Of a stretch of DNA of 54,696 nt, positions 1 to 12,100 are shown piece after piece. Positions within the stretch are counted from its first letter, which is position 1; each line of letters begins with the position of its first letter. The notes beneath the pieces are model-generated. The model ran no database searches, was not told the DNA's origin, and was given only the letters and a program-made list of their open reading frames with translations. Source of the stretch: Hymenochaete sp. R1 (lineage: Eukaryota; Basidiomycota; Agaricomycetes; Hymenochaetales; Hymenochaetaceae); NCBI GenBank assembly GCA_019400425.1, contig JAFREE010000163.1, positions 1 to 54,696 of the forward strand. Direction: 5' to 3'. Both the position numbers and the translations under genes were made by a program.

Positions 1-227
1 GTTCGTATAGTGCAATCGAACACCCGTTCAGATTCATACTGCGTGACGAAGCAAACCAACCTCCGGCTTGAGATCAAGACTCAAGCCTAACAGGTGGACA
101 CAATGATGACGAAGTGTCAAACTACACGAACATTGATGACATAAAGCGCAAGTATTTAGGAGCAAGAGGAAAGGATACATTTAATCTTACAAGTCACTTC
201 TGTACTACAACATATCCAATTTCGAGT

Positions 228-2601
228 TCACCAAGACCATGTCCCCAGCTGCCCCACCGCCCCCTCATAATCAGCCCGGATCGTCTCAATGACCTTCCCG
301 TCCCTCGGGACGATCCGTGCCTTGTACGGCAGCGGCCTTGAGTTGAAACCGTCCGTGTATGCGAACGTGTCGGGGAGGGAAGGCTCGAGGGCGCCAGTGT
401 CGGGGTTTGGCTCGAGCGCGGGGAGGATGTCGAAAGCCCAGAGGAGGCGGGCGATGTTGATGAAGAGGGAATTGCGCGCGAGGTGCATGCCTGGGCAGAT
501 TCTGCGGCCGAAACCTGTGATGAAAGGGGGTGAGCGTGCGATTAGATAAGGTGAATAGAGGCGGGCGAATGGGAAAGTAGTTTAATAGCGCACCGAAGGG
601 GAGCTCGAACGAGACGAGGCGGGGATCTTTTGCGTCAATGAAACGTTCTGGACGGAAGGCATCTGGGTCGGGGAACATCTCGGGGTCACGCATGATGCCA
701 CTACATAGAAGATTACTCCCACATTCAAAGGTACATTCTACTTTCAGCACTCACGCAAAGTTGGCAAAAATCGTCGAGCCTTTGGGGATGAACATGCCAT
801 CGTACCAGTCATCTGCGACGCTTGCGTGGGGCGTCCCACCGAGGATCGCAACCGGACGCCAACGGAGCGCTTCGTTCACGACGGCTGTGATGTACGGTAA
901 AGAGTCTTGGTCGTCGTACTCGGGCATACGGTCTGGTCCTGCGACGGCGTCGATTGCAGATTGGGCTTTCTTCATCACGTCTGGGAAATGCAACATTGCC
1001 ACTACAATGGTGTATCAGAGGGGTAGAGTGCATTCGATGATGAGAATGGAATGGAACGCGCACGGATAAACGAGCTTATTGTTGCGGAAGTCTAGTGCAC
1101 CTTCGTTAGAAACGACCAACGAGCGTATATCAGCGAACGAACGTACCGTTTCGATACCGGCCCCAAACGGAGAAGATACGGAATAAGCCAGGAACAAATC
1201 ATCCATGCCAATTTTCTTCTGGTTTCGGAGAGCTTCGCCTGCGAGACAGTCGGGAAGCATTCCGACGTCCATTCGTCGTTTCACGTCATCGAGCAGGTTC
1301 GTGAGTAAGTCAACATCTCGCTTCTTCCGCAGTTCAGGCTCTCGGCGGAACCATTGGAGTTGTTTCTTTGTGACTGGTCAGAGCTCAGGTCGTGTAAGGC
1401 ACGCGAGGGTGCTTACTGGAAGCTTGAGCAGCCACGGAAGTGACTCTACGATATACTTCCCGGGGATACTGGTTACATTTGTGAGTTATCGTTTATGAAA
1501 AATGAACGATACCCGGACTTACTTTACGCTACGGACAATATGCTCGTCTTAGCAAAGAAGTAATCTGTAAGTCAGGGAATAAGAAGCTCACCTTGTCAGA
1601 TCTGCACAGTATATTTAGCATAGAGTACAGAGATCCAAATCACCCACTGGTACTTACATGCCATTGACTCGTTCATCTCTCTCACGATCCATTCGTCCGT
1701 GCTTTCAACCCGTCGACCGTAAGTGACTGACGTCACAACAGATGCCGCATACCTTAGAAAAAGTAAATGATCGCATCTTACAAGGAGAAGGGTATTCATG
1801 GATAATTTACCTCTGGATATGAGCCTCAAACGAGTCTGGATCGTTCACCAATTGTTGCATAGCAACTTTCGACTCTAAGGACTGGATGGCCTTATACTTC
1901 ATAGCCTGGCGCGAATGAAAACCGGAGTGAAGAATCTGGGCGGTTCAGTTGTTAGGATGAGATATTGTCGTGCGGTTCATTTCACAAGTTAAGAAATCAT
2001 ACCTTGCGCCATTTCCTCCATTCTTCGTTATTTGGCAGCATGAGCCCACGAAGGTTATCTGATAGGATCTCGCCGCTAACACGGAGAGCGAAAAGTCAGC
2101 CGATCTATCCGTGGGTGCGGGGTGGGAGAACAAATGGATTCTGACTTACGACATGATGTACCGGGGCCTGCTGGAGTAGATTTCGGACCTTTTCTCGAGC
2201 AAGTCCCAAGCAGGCTGAGCTTTCCCGAGTACTACGTGATCATGCTGCCTTCAGAGTAGAAAACAAAGCTGGCAGAGCGAACGAAACCCACCTATCGTAG
2301 GCGTGCTTCCGAGGAACAGGGAGATGACAGGGCCTGGATGACACGATGATGAGCTGGTTTTCGAACAACTAAAATGAGATATATACGCACCATACTTCTC
2401 ATTCAAACGAGCGAACGTCCACCAAGGTTTTATGGCTGGGATTTGGTTCGTGTTTCCGACGAAAGGTATACCGACAGGTCCTGGAGGCATGTTTCGGCGG
2501 GCATTGTAGGACTTCCATAGGGAGTGGACGGCGTAAAGCAACGTAATTGACAAGCCCAACATCCAGGGCTTCAAATCCAAAAACCCCAGTGAGTAATGCA
2601 T
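228..2601 (-). CDS. Cytochrome P450 monooxygenase, intact, multi-exon
   Basis: Predicted haem-thiolate monooxygenase, anchored to the ER by the N-terminal hydrophobic stretch that precedes the proline-rich PPGP hinge (about 2490-2560). Visible in order: the PPGPVGIPFVGN hinge; an I-helix region reading FGAGIET near 1170; the K-helix ExxR (NEALRWRP) near 870; the PERF segment near 650; and the haem loop PFGFGRRICPG, which is completed only after splicing an intron ending at about 519. The Cys thiolate ligand is present. The first ATG in the leading exon is at 2601; the upstream extension in frame starts only with GTG. Introns are short, and one near 2240-2300 needs the acceptor just before TACTCGGG to keep frame. 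The family resembles the large basidiomycete group often annotated O-methylsterigmatocystin oxidoreductase-like; the substrate cannot be read from sequence. It is not closely related to the tandem P450s at 19-26 kb. Stop TGA at 228-230. Confidence 0.9.
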
Positions 2602-3117
2602 GACCGGTATGAGTGCTAGGCTGGAGTAGAAGGGTCGCTTGAGAATCACAGAAATGAAGTCCGGTGAGAATGAAATATATGTATGGACGAGATTGCGGAG
2701 AAGTATTTTATCCGTCGCCGAATCTTAGTCTTCGTTCGTAGTCTCAAAAAAAAGGTACGGTGGTCGCCGTCCGAGAGAATTCATTACGGCGCACCGGGAC
2801 GTCGACATCGGTGAGGGGAGGAATATCTGATTAGACTCATGGATCCGGTGACCATTCCTTATCGATTGTCTCTGAGTGTCTGAGTGCTGTACCATCAGAC
2901 GACCATTGAAAGAAAGTATAATCTTTTTCGCGGAATCTTCCTCGTCTAGGCCATCTGCAGAACAGAGTGAGACATAGTTTAAAAGTTGAATTAAAAGGCG
3001 AGAACTCCTAACGAAACGGAAACATTGGTGGTCACAGTAGAAAAGCAGAGATTGAGAGAGGAATTTAGCGCGCCGAAGAAAATGTGCATTACGTAATATT
3101 TTTGCTCTGTAATCTAC

Positions 3118-3840
3118 ATGTCGTCAGACGAGCTGAAAGTAAGACTGTCCTTGCTTTTGTTGCTTCAAGTTCCACTAGTAGGATCAATCCGTGCTACGTA
3201 TTTAATTTTATCACTTCTCGCTGAGAGAAGTACAAATGTCCTGATCTATCATTGTTGACAAGGATGGCAAGATCAATGCGTTCGCCGCTTTCCCTGACGT
3301 TTTCATCAAGTTGATTGGCCTAACGGCGTACAACTCGGAGACCTTCGCTTCAGATGATTACTTTCTCAGCAACTGTATGTCGTGCATCTCTGGACATTGA
3401 CAAAATAACGTACTAACGCTTTTGATTAGACCCTTCCTTAGAGGAAATTGCGGCGGTCTGTTTCATTCGCTATTGTAATAGCTAGGGTTTCATAAACTCT
3501 CACAGTCAATTCAGCTCAAAATAGGCGCTCAACCTCTGCCAGCGTTGATATCAGAGTGGTACGAAGCCTCCATCTGATGATCGCATCATTTAACAGTCTT
3601 GTTGAATGAATGCCGTCAATTTACGCCATATGAAGCGATCCCACGCTTTTCGGGCCTCTTTTAAGATCACTGAAATCTCGCACTTATCTCGGCACCTCAC
3701 GCACACCTTGTCTACCTTGTTGGCAAATCATGCCAACACCACAACCTCGCTGAACATTTGGAGGAGCATCAATCTGAGGGAAGGAGATTCCATCAAGGTA
3801 GCCTTTCTGTGGGAGTCCGGCGTTTCTTTTGGCAATTAAA
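3118..3840 (+). other. Possible small spliced gene or gene remnant, unidentified
   Basis: I do not recognise this. An ATG at 3118 opens a seven-codon exon followed by GTAAGA. A stretch from about 3263 to 3376 reads as plausible protein (DGKINAFAAFPDVFIKLIGL and onward) and ends at a GTATGT donor. A further short exon after the AG at about 3430 continues as PSLEEIAA. An open frame at 3606-3839 is separate and may be unrelated. The pieces cannot be joined with confidence into one protein and I see no known domain. It could be a short orphan gene, the remains of one, or chance. The rest of 2602-4448 shows no other convincing coding signal. Confidence 0.2.
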
Positions 3841-4448
3841 CTGAGTCCGGATTCTCACCTCTATCCTACTTCGCGTACGTTGGATACCGCAAATAGGTGC
3901 GTCCGCGGCTCTTCTGAGCTTCCCTTGCGGGACTGACTCTCTTGAGAACGTCCAGCTTTTCGCGGCATGGTTCCGCATTTGCCTGCAGGACTTATTTTAG
4001 CCTACTTTTTACGGGATCAGCGCCAGCTTGACGACATGCACATTCGGCGAAGGAAGCAAGTTGCTAAGAGGGCCAGCCAAATGAGTGCGGAATATAGGGC
4101 GAAGCACAGCCAAACGAGCGAAGAATCAAGAGCATGTGCTATAGTTGGCAGCGCTTCAGGTCGATGCCTTTTGGTCATCGCTTCCATCTGTTATGGCTCT
4201 CCATCATTCAGATTCTCATGGCCACTCGACGCAAGATATCAGTCTCAGCTCATCGTCGTCGCGCCCTGGCTCCCATTTGACTTCCCTACCAACACCCTCC
4301 ATTCCTCTCCCCCTTTCTTCCCGGTGCTAGTCTATCCTCCGCCGCCGTGGAAGCCGAAGGCGGATCTGAGCGTCGCACGCTTAAAAGCAAAAAGGCTTGC
4401 AAGCTGGCATCGTCTCTCATTCCTTGCATTTCGTTGACATCAGAAACA

Positions 4449-7400
4449 ATGCTGTCCTTCATCAACATGGGCACACGCAAGAAGCGTCGCCGTGCGCAGA
4501 AATCGCAGGTGCAATCATCTTCGGCTCCTCACAGGCCAAAGCGTCCTTTTCGAGGTTCTGATTCCTTCCTCTCTCCGGGGTCGACAGGAGAAATCGTTTC
4601 GCGGCGTAGGTCCACAAGGCACGGTTCAGACGTTCAGAGTACTGGTGCTACTGTGGGAACAGGTCTGGTCGACAACGAAGTTCAAGCAGATGTACATTGC
4701 TCACCAGCGATCGAACTTGAGTTTAAGCACGATTCGCTAATGGAATCGTTTCCGGAGGGTTTTTTGAAGGACGGAGCGGGAAACAGAGCGAGTCCTGTAT
4801 CTAGAGGGTTGCAATCACCACAAGGCTTGCAAGTTCGAGTGAGTTATTCCGTATTGTTTGGTTTTTGAGCTGTTGCGGAAACGAATGGTGGATGAAATAT
4901 ACACGGACCCATGCCCGAGCCATTCATTGCCTATGTAAGGTCAGAGTTGCCGATGAGTATAACATCTTTGACGGGGATGAACCTTAACGCACTGGATGAT
5001 ATTGCTACTCCAGCGATAGCTTGTATCCGAGAACCGTTACCCCGCCGCAAGCCCAATTTAGTGTCTTCCTTTTCACGCTAACACCTTTTCTTAATAGGAA
5101 AGAGAGGCAACACGTCCGAAGCCTAAAACGCGCGTGAGTATCGTTCAGCTCATGATCAATAGATAAGTGTTCACGAGTGGATTTTGCAGAAACGTTCTTC
5201 AGACATGACCCGTCGGAAAGGAAATACGCTGACGTTGACACCGATACAAATTCCTCCACCTCCATTGCCGCCACAGACTGAAAGATCGGGTATTATTCGA
5301 GAGAACAGACGTTCAGAAACATTGTCGCAGGTGTGGGCGTCGGACTCGGAATTGTCTCCTGTGTCTGGCATCATGGAAGCTCGAGAGGTCTTCACGAAAG
5401 CGTTCACGTTCAACGCTAAATCAGCTGTCGGAGCTGTGGACAGCGCTGCGAAAGAAAAGGATGCGTCTCCACGCATGTCGCGACAAGACTCGGCGACACT
5501 TCCGAGGGAAGCTTTTTGGGAGCTTTCGCAGTCCTCCGCCTCTTTATCGCGCAAGAGCTCGGCCCATTCAATGAAGAGGAGGAGGCGTGAACCCGAATCA
5601 GTTGATTCGCCCCCACTCGCTACCATGCCGGTTCTGCCGTACTTCATGACAAACAACTCGGAAGGACATGACGAGCCAAAGACGCCTCCCGAGCGTTTCG
5701 ATAGTAGAAACAATGGATTGGCTTCGTCAAGGAATTATCTTCATATAAAACAGCTTCCGGCACATCGAGTGTCTAGAATCACTGAAGTCGATTATGAGAC
5801 GTCAATTCCCTCGCTGTCTCCTCCACCGTCTGGATCAAGTCTTTCGAAAAGCTCTTACTCTACTCCTTCGCAGTACTCGACCTTCAGTCGCTCTCCGGGA
5901 AGGTCTCCGGCGAACTTGCCGTTGCCACCTTCATCTGTAGCGAGTTCCAGTGGATCAAATCATGAGCGACCATTTTTGTCGGGGCTGGACGCCGTGCGAA
6001 CCCTTCAGCAAGGCGGACAGAAACAAGATAGAGATGGTGCCACTGTTCATCCTGCGAAGAGTGTGGCAATGAGTCCCAAAGTGAATCGAATTGGCATTGC
6101 TCCTGCTAAACCCACTGTTGCTCCCCTCAGCTTCGTTCGGACGCGGACTCAAAGAAGCTTTTCCACATCGCAAGCCGCATCACCGCTGCTAGCTGCTTCG
6201 GAACCTGGTGAGTGATCAATCGATTTGACCGAGCTCCGTTGTCGTGAATGCTCACGAAATTGCTTTTATCTAGAGAGTGAGCGTCCGGCAACAAGCCCCG
6301 GCTTATCTCCTCAAGATTACATTTCAGATCCCAATGAATCCGTAAGGAGACCTCTCGCCCGTTCAGAGATGGGTGGTGAGGAACGAAGTCCCGTATCGGA
6401 CAGCAAATCCAGACTTTCGAGTCAACCTTCTGATCTTCTAGACTTATTCATCCGTAACAGCCATATGACATCAGCCTCCATGGCCCGTCATCGTCGAAAA
6501 GGATCCGATAGCGCTCCAAGCCCAATATTCATCACACCTCAGAAGAGTTTCCGGTACTCATTGGTCAGGGAGGAGGGCGATTCATTCTTCGGCGCAGAGT
6601 CTCCGACCAACAAATCTGGCGAATCCGACTCAGCCATGATACAGACTTTTCCTGAAACTCCCGATTTATTCACGCCTGATCGTGCGTCTAGTTCGTTCAT
6701 GTCGAAGCACATGTCCCGATTGCGGTCCTTTTCGAGCCTTAGAAACTCGGGGAACAAGTCGAATGGTCATGCGAATGACACGATCCAAGAACTGCAAGAA
6801 CCCGCAACACCGGCTCACCCCGAGCATCGTTCTCCAAAGGCTTCGTCGCCATTATTGAGTGCCGGTCCCAGTGATAGTCCTCTTGTTTCTCCTATGGGAA
6901 CTCCACCTCCGGTGACACCAGCTTCGCCTGAGCCAACAGCTTCAGGTAATCGATCTTCCTCAGTATTTCTAGAACCATCTCTTCGTCGAAAGACGATACA
7001 TTCACGACCGCCGTTACCCTTTGGCCCACGCAAGCAGAGTACGCAAAACCCCGCTTCGGCACGTTCTCGACCTTCCCTTCTTTTCCAAGCTCGGCGATCA
7101 ACAAACAATGACTCCAACAACCTCCTAGGCGTCGCAACCTCCGTCATGCATCTCAAAGCGGAGACTTCGTTTGAAATACTACCAAAGGCACAAGTCAGTC
7201 CCAGTTTTCGTACAACATCTATAGCGTGGCGAGGATATACACTGGAAGGTGCAAAATGGACGTTCTCGCCCACTGAGCTTCGAGACATTGTCCGCGATGC
7301 TATCGAGAGCACTTCACGTTCTACGTTCATACGATTACTACACCCAAATATCCTGAATCAAGCGCTTCCTGAAGAACTAGCCAGGCTAGCGAAGAGGAAG

Positions 7401-8445
7401 GAGGAAATACAACACGAATACAAATTCCAGTCGCGTCGTCGGCATTCCATGACGCAACGTTTGATGTGCCTTGCATCCGGCTCGCTGAAAGTAGTGCAAG
7501 CCAATGTAGTGGAGCTTATTCGAGAACTTTCGAACGCGGAAACTGAGTGTGATCGACTTGCGGAAGAACTGCACGACGTCAGCAATCAGATATCTCAAAT
7601 CATCCATGTTATGGATGTGCATCAATCGAGCGCCCTCACGCTCGCCCTTCGGAAATTGAACTCAAGTTTGTCACGCCAGGCTGAGCAGATGCGCGCTCTG
7701 GAGGGTGAGATTTCGAACTTGCTCGCTGAGAGACAAGACGCGTGGCGAAAAGCGGAGGAATTAGAGGAAGAGCTCAATGCAGTTTTGGACCAGAATGCGA
7801 TGAGTAGTAAGAGATCGAGCCGTGTCTCGTTGGCTCGGAAAGGGAGCATGAGAGCTAGCAAGGCTGGACTTCGTTTGTCTGGATATTCTCTAAAGAGGAG
7901 AAGTCAGCAATCGACTTATGCATTCAGCGACACCGCTACTAGTGAACGCTCGACATTTTCTTCGGATATCATTCCCCCTGTCCCTCCTTTACCCGAAATC
8001 GGCGCTGTTCGCGCGGAACGCAATGCCGACGCGACGGGGAACCTGTCTTCAAAACGTGAGTAAACTTGTATATTTATGTGTTGTGCTTGTTTTCACATCT
8101 CACGTGCAGCTCTGCCATCCGGATGCTCGGCCACAGAAGTTCTGTATCATGCTGTATACGACCTTCTTGGCATACAGAAGGCAGACCGCCCCTCCCTCTC
8201 TCGCTCCCGGCCTCATTCCGACATCTGCATCCCACCGCCATCTGAAACCCGTTTTCTTGGTCACGATCCCATGGTTCGTTTGCGCTCTGGCTCGCTCTCG
8301 GATGTCACGAAGAATGTCGACGGAAATCCAGAGGTTAGTACAAATAACTATGATCTGCCTTGAATGGTGATCTGAAAGATGGTTTCTCATCTCTGTCCAG
8401 GCTCAAGCTGACGCCATCTTGGCAACAATTGCCATGGGAGACTGA
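4449..8445 (+). CDS. Ser-rich coiled-coil protein of unknown function, 1164 aa
   Basis: Six exons (4449-4838, 5098-5133, 5190-6207, 6274-8055, 8110-8333, 8401-8445) join to 3495 nt in one frame with GT-AG borders throughout, so the gene looks intact. The N-terminal two thirds is Ser/Pro-rich, basic at the start (KKRRRAQK) and probably disordered, with many SP sites typical of kinase targets. Around residues 780-830 lies a compact segment (GYTLEGAKWTFSPTELRDIV) that looks folded and conserved. It is followed by a heptad-like coiled coil (about 6.8-7.8 kb of the fourth exon, e.g. ELSNAETECDRLAEELHDV and LEEELNAVL). The tail has a VPPLP proline motif and ends AQADAILATIAMGD. I do not recognise the family; a cytoskeletal, cell-polarity or septum scaffold would fit the architecture but is only a guess. 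An alternative start is the ATG at 4467, 18 bases downstream in the same frame. Confidence 0.75.
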
Positions 8446-9109
8446 TCTTTCCCTTTCAAATTGTCGCTTTAATTTCGTTTTGTTATTGGATAATTTCTGG
8501 CCCATTTCTAATTTCTATTTCTTACCTTCCCTACCACTCTTTTTCTGGATGATCTTAACTTCTGTGAAGTTTAAACCACATCTGTTAACATCGGATGCAT
8601 GCTACTTATTCTACTCTTCGGACTTTGGCTTCGATGTTAACAAGCAATCAACGACTATCATTCTTCTGCATGGTTTTGTAATTTGTAATTTTTATTTTTA
8701 TCGAGTTTGAATTCGAAGACCGTAGTTACAGATCGACGGATTTTTTTTGAAAACCTTCGGTGATCCATGTGCAACCTAAGTTTCGGCTTGCTTTTTCATT
8801 ACACGAAAATAGCGCGTTTCTGTACCTGAAGCAAAAAAAAAGGCACGAACATTTCCATCGCTTGAGCTCAAGCAGCGTGACGTGCGGGCGCGGGATCAAT
8901 TCAAATTCCGCAGACGCGTTCCAACTCCGACACGCGGTAAGATCACGTGTATTTGTTGCCAGACTGTGTTACGGCCCGTTGGTTGCTCCGTTGCTGTGCT
9001 TGTGTGACGCGCGTCTGGTCTAGATCTTGGTGATGGCTCCGGAGCTTCACCAGAGGTTGCTGACATCGAATCTCACTCTTCCACACTCTAGTCTTCTACT
9101 AGCCGCTGG
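8446..9109. other. Intergenic: 3' and 5' flanks, no gene seen
   Basis: AT-rich sequence after the stop at 8445 probably holds the 3' UTR. The right part is the promoter and leader of the large gene beginning at 9110. Short A and T runs occur near 8738 and 8833, and a CACGTG hexamer lies near 8944. The open frames present are short and lack protein-like composition. Confidence 0.5.
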
Positions 9110-12100
9110 ATGGCTGTTTCAAGGGAGAATCTGGTGAGCTAAGGCTTTCCCAAAAACATTTCGACTGGGTTCTTAGACACATTCACCAGTGGAACAGCGG
9201 TCATGACGAATCTGTGGAAGTGAACCAGCGTGCACTCATTGACAAGGTTCTTGCTCGTTACTCAGGAGAGTTCACTGGTACGCGAAATTAATGATGCGTG
9301 CTTGATACCAAAATCTGCACTGAATCATTCTCTAGTGTTCAGAGAGCTTCTTCAAAATTCTGATGATGCCGCTTCGAAGGTTGTCGAGATACACTTCGAC
9401 ACCCGGCGGTTTATCGACAAGGGAGTGGTAGAAGAAAGAGGGGAGATGACTCCGGGAACTCCTGACCTAAAGGGAGCACATGTAAGCAAATGCATCGAGA
9501 ATTGCTTTAGAATTGCGGTTGATCATATTCAAGATAGCTCGTTGGACATTCAAGAACAACGGTATCATATTCCGTGATGAGGACTGGAGCCGGCTGAAAA
9601 AGATAGGTACGCTATTCCAAGCGCGTTGACTTTACCTTCTCTAATATCTTGCATTAGCTGAAGGAAATCCCGACGAGGAGAAGATAGGAGCTTTCGGAGT
9701 TGGTGAGCACGTTTGGGCATATAGATTAGTCTAGCTGAGCTGAGTGCCTACCACAGGCTTTTATAGCTTATTCTCTGTGACCGACGAACCGTTCGTCACT
9801 TCTGGCGGTGAGCATGGCTCATTCGCTGTTCTTTATCGTCTAATTAGTTCTAGAGCAATGGATGGGTTTTTATTGGAAGGACAAGAAAGACCAACTTTTT
9901 GCTCGTCGTGGAACGTTACCCGAAGCTTCGGAGTGGACTTCTTTTGAGATGGAACTGCGCGAGCCGACACCGATGCCGGCGCCTTTTGATTTTATTCGCT
10001 TCCTGTCGTCATCAATCACCTTTATGGTCCACCTACAAGAAGTCAAAGTGTTCTATGACGAGCACATGCTGGCTTCGCTCTCGAAGAGCCCTGATCAAGC
10101 CTCACCTATTCCTATCCCTCGTGGACTCAAGACAACAAGTCCCTCTAGAACCATGGTCATCACATCGATAACTTCGACTCGTACGTTCTTCATTCTGTTA
10201 AGCTGTAGTGGACGTGAACTCATCTATCCTAGCCCTTCATATTGAAGCAAATGTCGCACATTGTGTCTATTCTTCGGGCTCTACTAAAGCACGGTTGCTC
10301 TCGCAAACTGTCAAGGCCCTCACGCCAGCTGCTGCAGCCGTGTCCTCCGGATTTTTTTCCTCCCTATTTTCTTCGTTTACGGGCTCAGCACAACCGGCCA
10401 CGCCCCAAATCACTCCAGCTTCTGCGCCCTTGTCAGTTCAAAAAGATCGGGACCCCATGGAACTCATTTCGTCGAGCGTCGTTTTGCATATATTCTCTGC
10501 GAATGTCAATGTGCGGCTTGACAAGAAGATGGTCACTGAGCTTCAACGCGCAACGAAAAAGAATCCTCCGAACCATCTTCGCTTTGATTTGATCTACGTC
10601 AGTACCGTGCCTCTGAACCTAGAGGAGAACTCACCAGAAATATAGACGGGTAAATCTGAATACGATGCAAGTAAGGCTGAGGATGAGAAATACAACCAAT
10701 CAACGGGAAGTATCTTTCAAGGATTGAGGGCGGACCTCGAAGGGTAAATTCTTTTGCTTCCATATTGACCGGGTTAGTGACGAGGTACCTATATAGAACA
10801 GGTACAGCAAGAGTCTTTATCGTGAGTATACTATGTCAAGTCTCATTTCGACCCTTCGAGTAAAAAATAACAAAAAAGGGACATGCCACGGCTCAAACGA
10901 CTGGTCTCGGTGGGCACATGGCTGCTCGTTTCATTCCGACTGTCGAACGAGAGTCGATTGACTTACAGTGAGTCACGTACCCAGACCTCAGGCGTGGCGC
11001 TGATATAACCTCCAGGGACCGTAATGTATCTTGTAAGTGGTTCAGTTCTTTTACGAACTATGTTGCTTACAAATACCAGTATGGAATAAAGAGCTTTTGT
11101 ACGTGGGAGGATTTCTTTCTAGGGTAGCGTATGAGACGGAGATGGTAGCCATCCAAGAGCTTTGGAAGGCTTCTGCTGAATCTGGGCCGGTCGACGAACA
11201 GATCAAAACCTGGTTGCAGAATCGCTGCCTCCATGCTCTCAAATTCTTCACGTTCCATCCGTCTACACCTTCCGCAGTTGTATCAAACCTTTTGGAGGGT
11301 TCTTTCTTCTCCTGTGCAATCACTCAACCATTCTCAATCATTTCGTCTACCGGTGTCAAGAGCGCTGCTGACGTCCGCATACCCGATCCAACCTTCTCAT
11401 TTCTTACGCAGCTCCCCGTTCTGTCAAAGGATATCGTTACTGGCGCACAGATGATGGTCGATGCCCTTCGAACTAGAGGATTGATCAAAGAAATCACGTT
11501 CTCCGATGTTCTCACCGAGCTCCGTGCGCGGCCGCTTTCCGAATCCGACCTGATATCTTGCATCAAATGGTGGGTCAAACTATGGGCAAATGGTTCTAGC
11601 GTGCAGGCGAACTTGCCCCAAGTTCGACAACAGCTCATCGAAGCAACGCTCCTCTCCATAGGGGTCGGAACACCAAACGAGAAGATTATTCCATTGGCCC
11701 AGATCAGGACGTTTGTGAACATGTCGGCTATGGGATCGATTATTCCACTAGAAGCGCCTTTGCCTGATCACACGATACCGATTGAGGTCAGCAAATCTTT
11801 GCCAGCGCAAGACCTTGCTTCTGCCTTTGGATGGCAACAAATGTCTGTCCTTGATTGGATGAAGAACATTGTGGCCATGGTAGATGAAGCAAAGTATCCG
11901 GAGTTCGATTTAACAACCTCAGCTATTTGGGCCGAGCGCGTCATAGTTGCATTAGCTAGAGCATGGCCTTCCATTTCCAATGCTCATCACATGGAAATCT
12001 CGACTCTACTCAAGGATAAGACATGCATTCCGACGCGTTCTGGCATGAAGCGTCCCGGGGAGGCTTATTTCCCAAACGCGCATGTTTTTCCGGACCTGCC

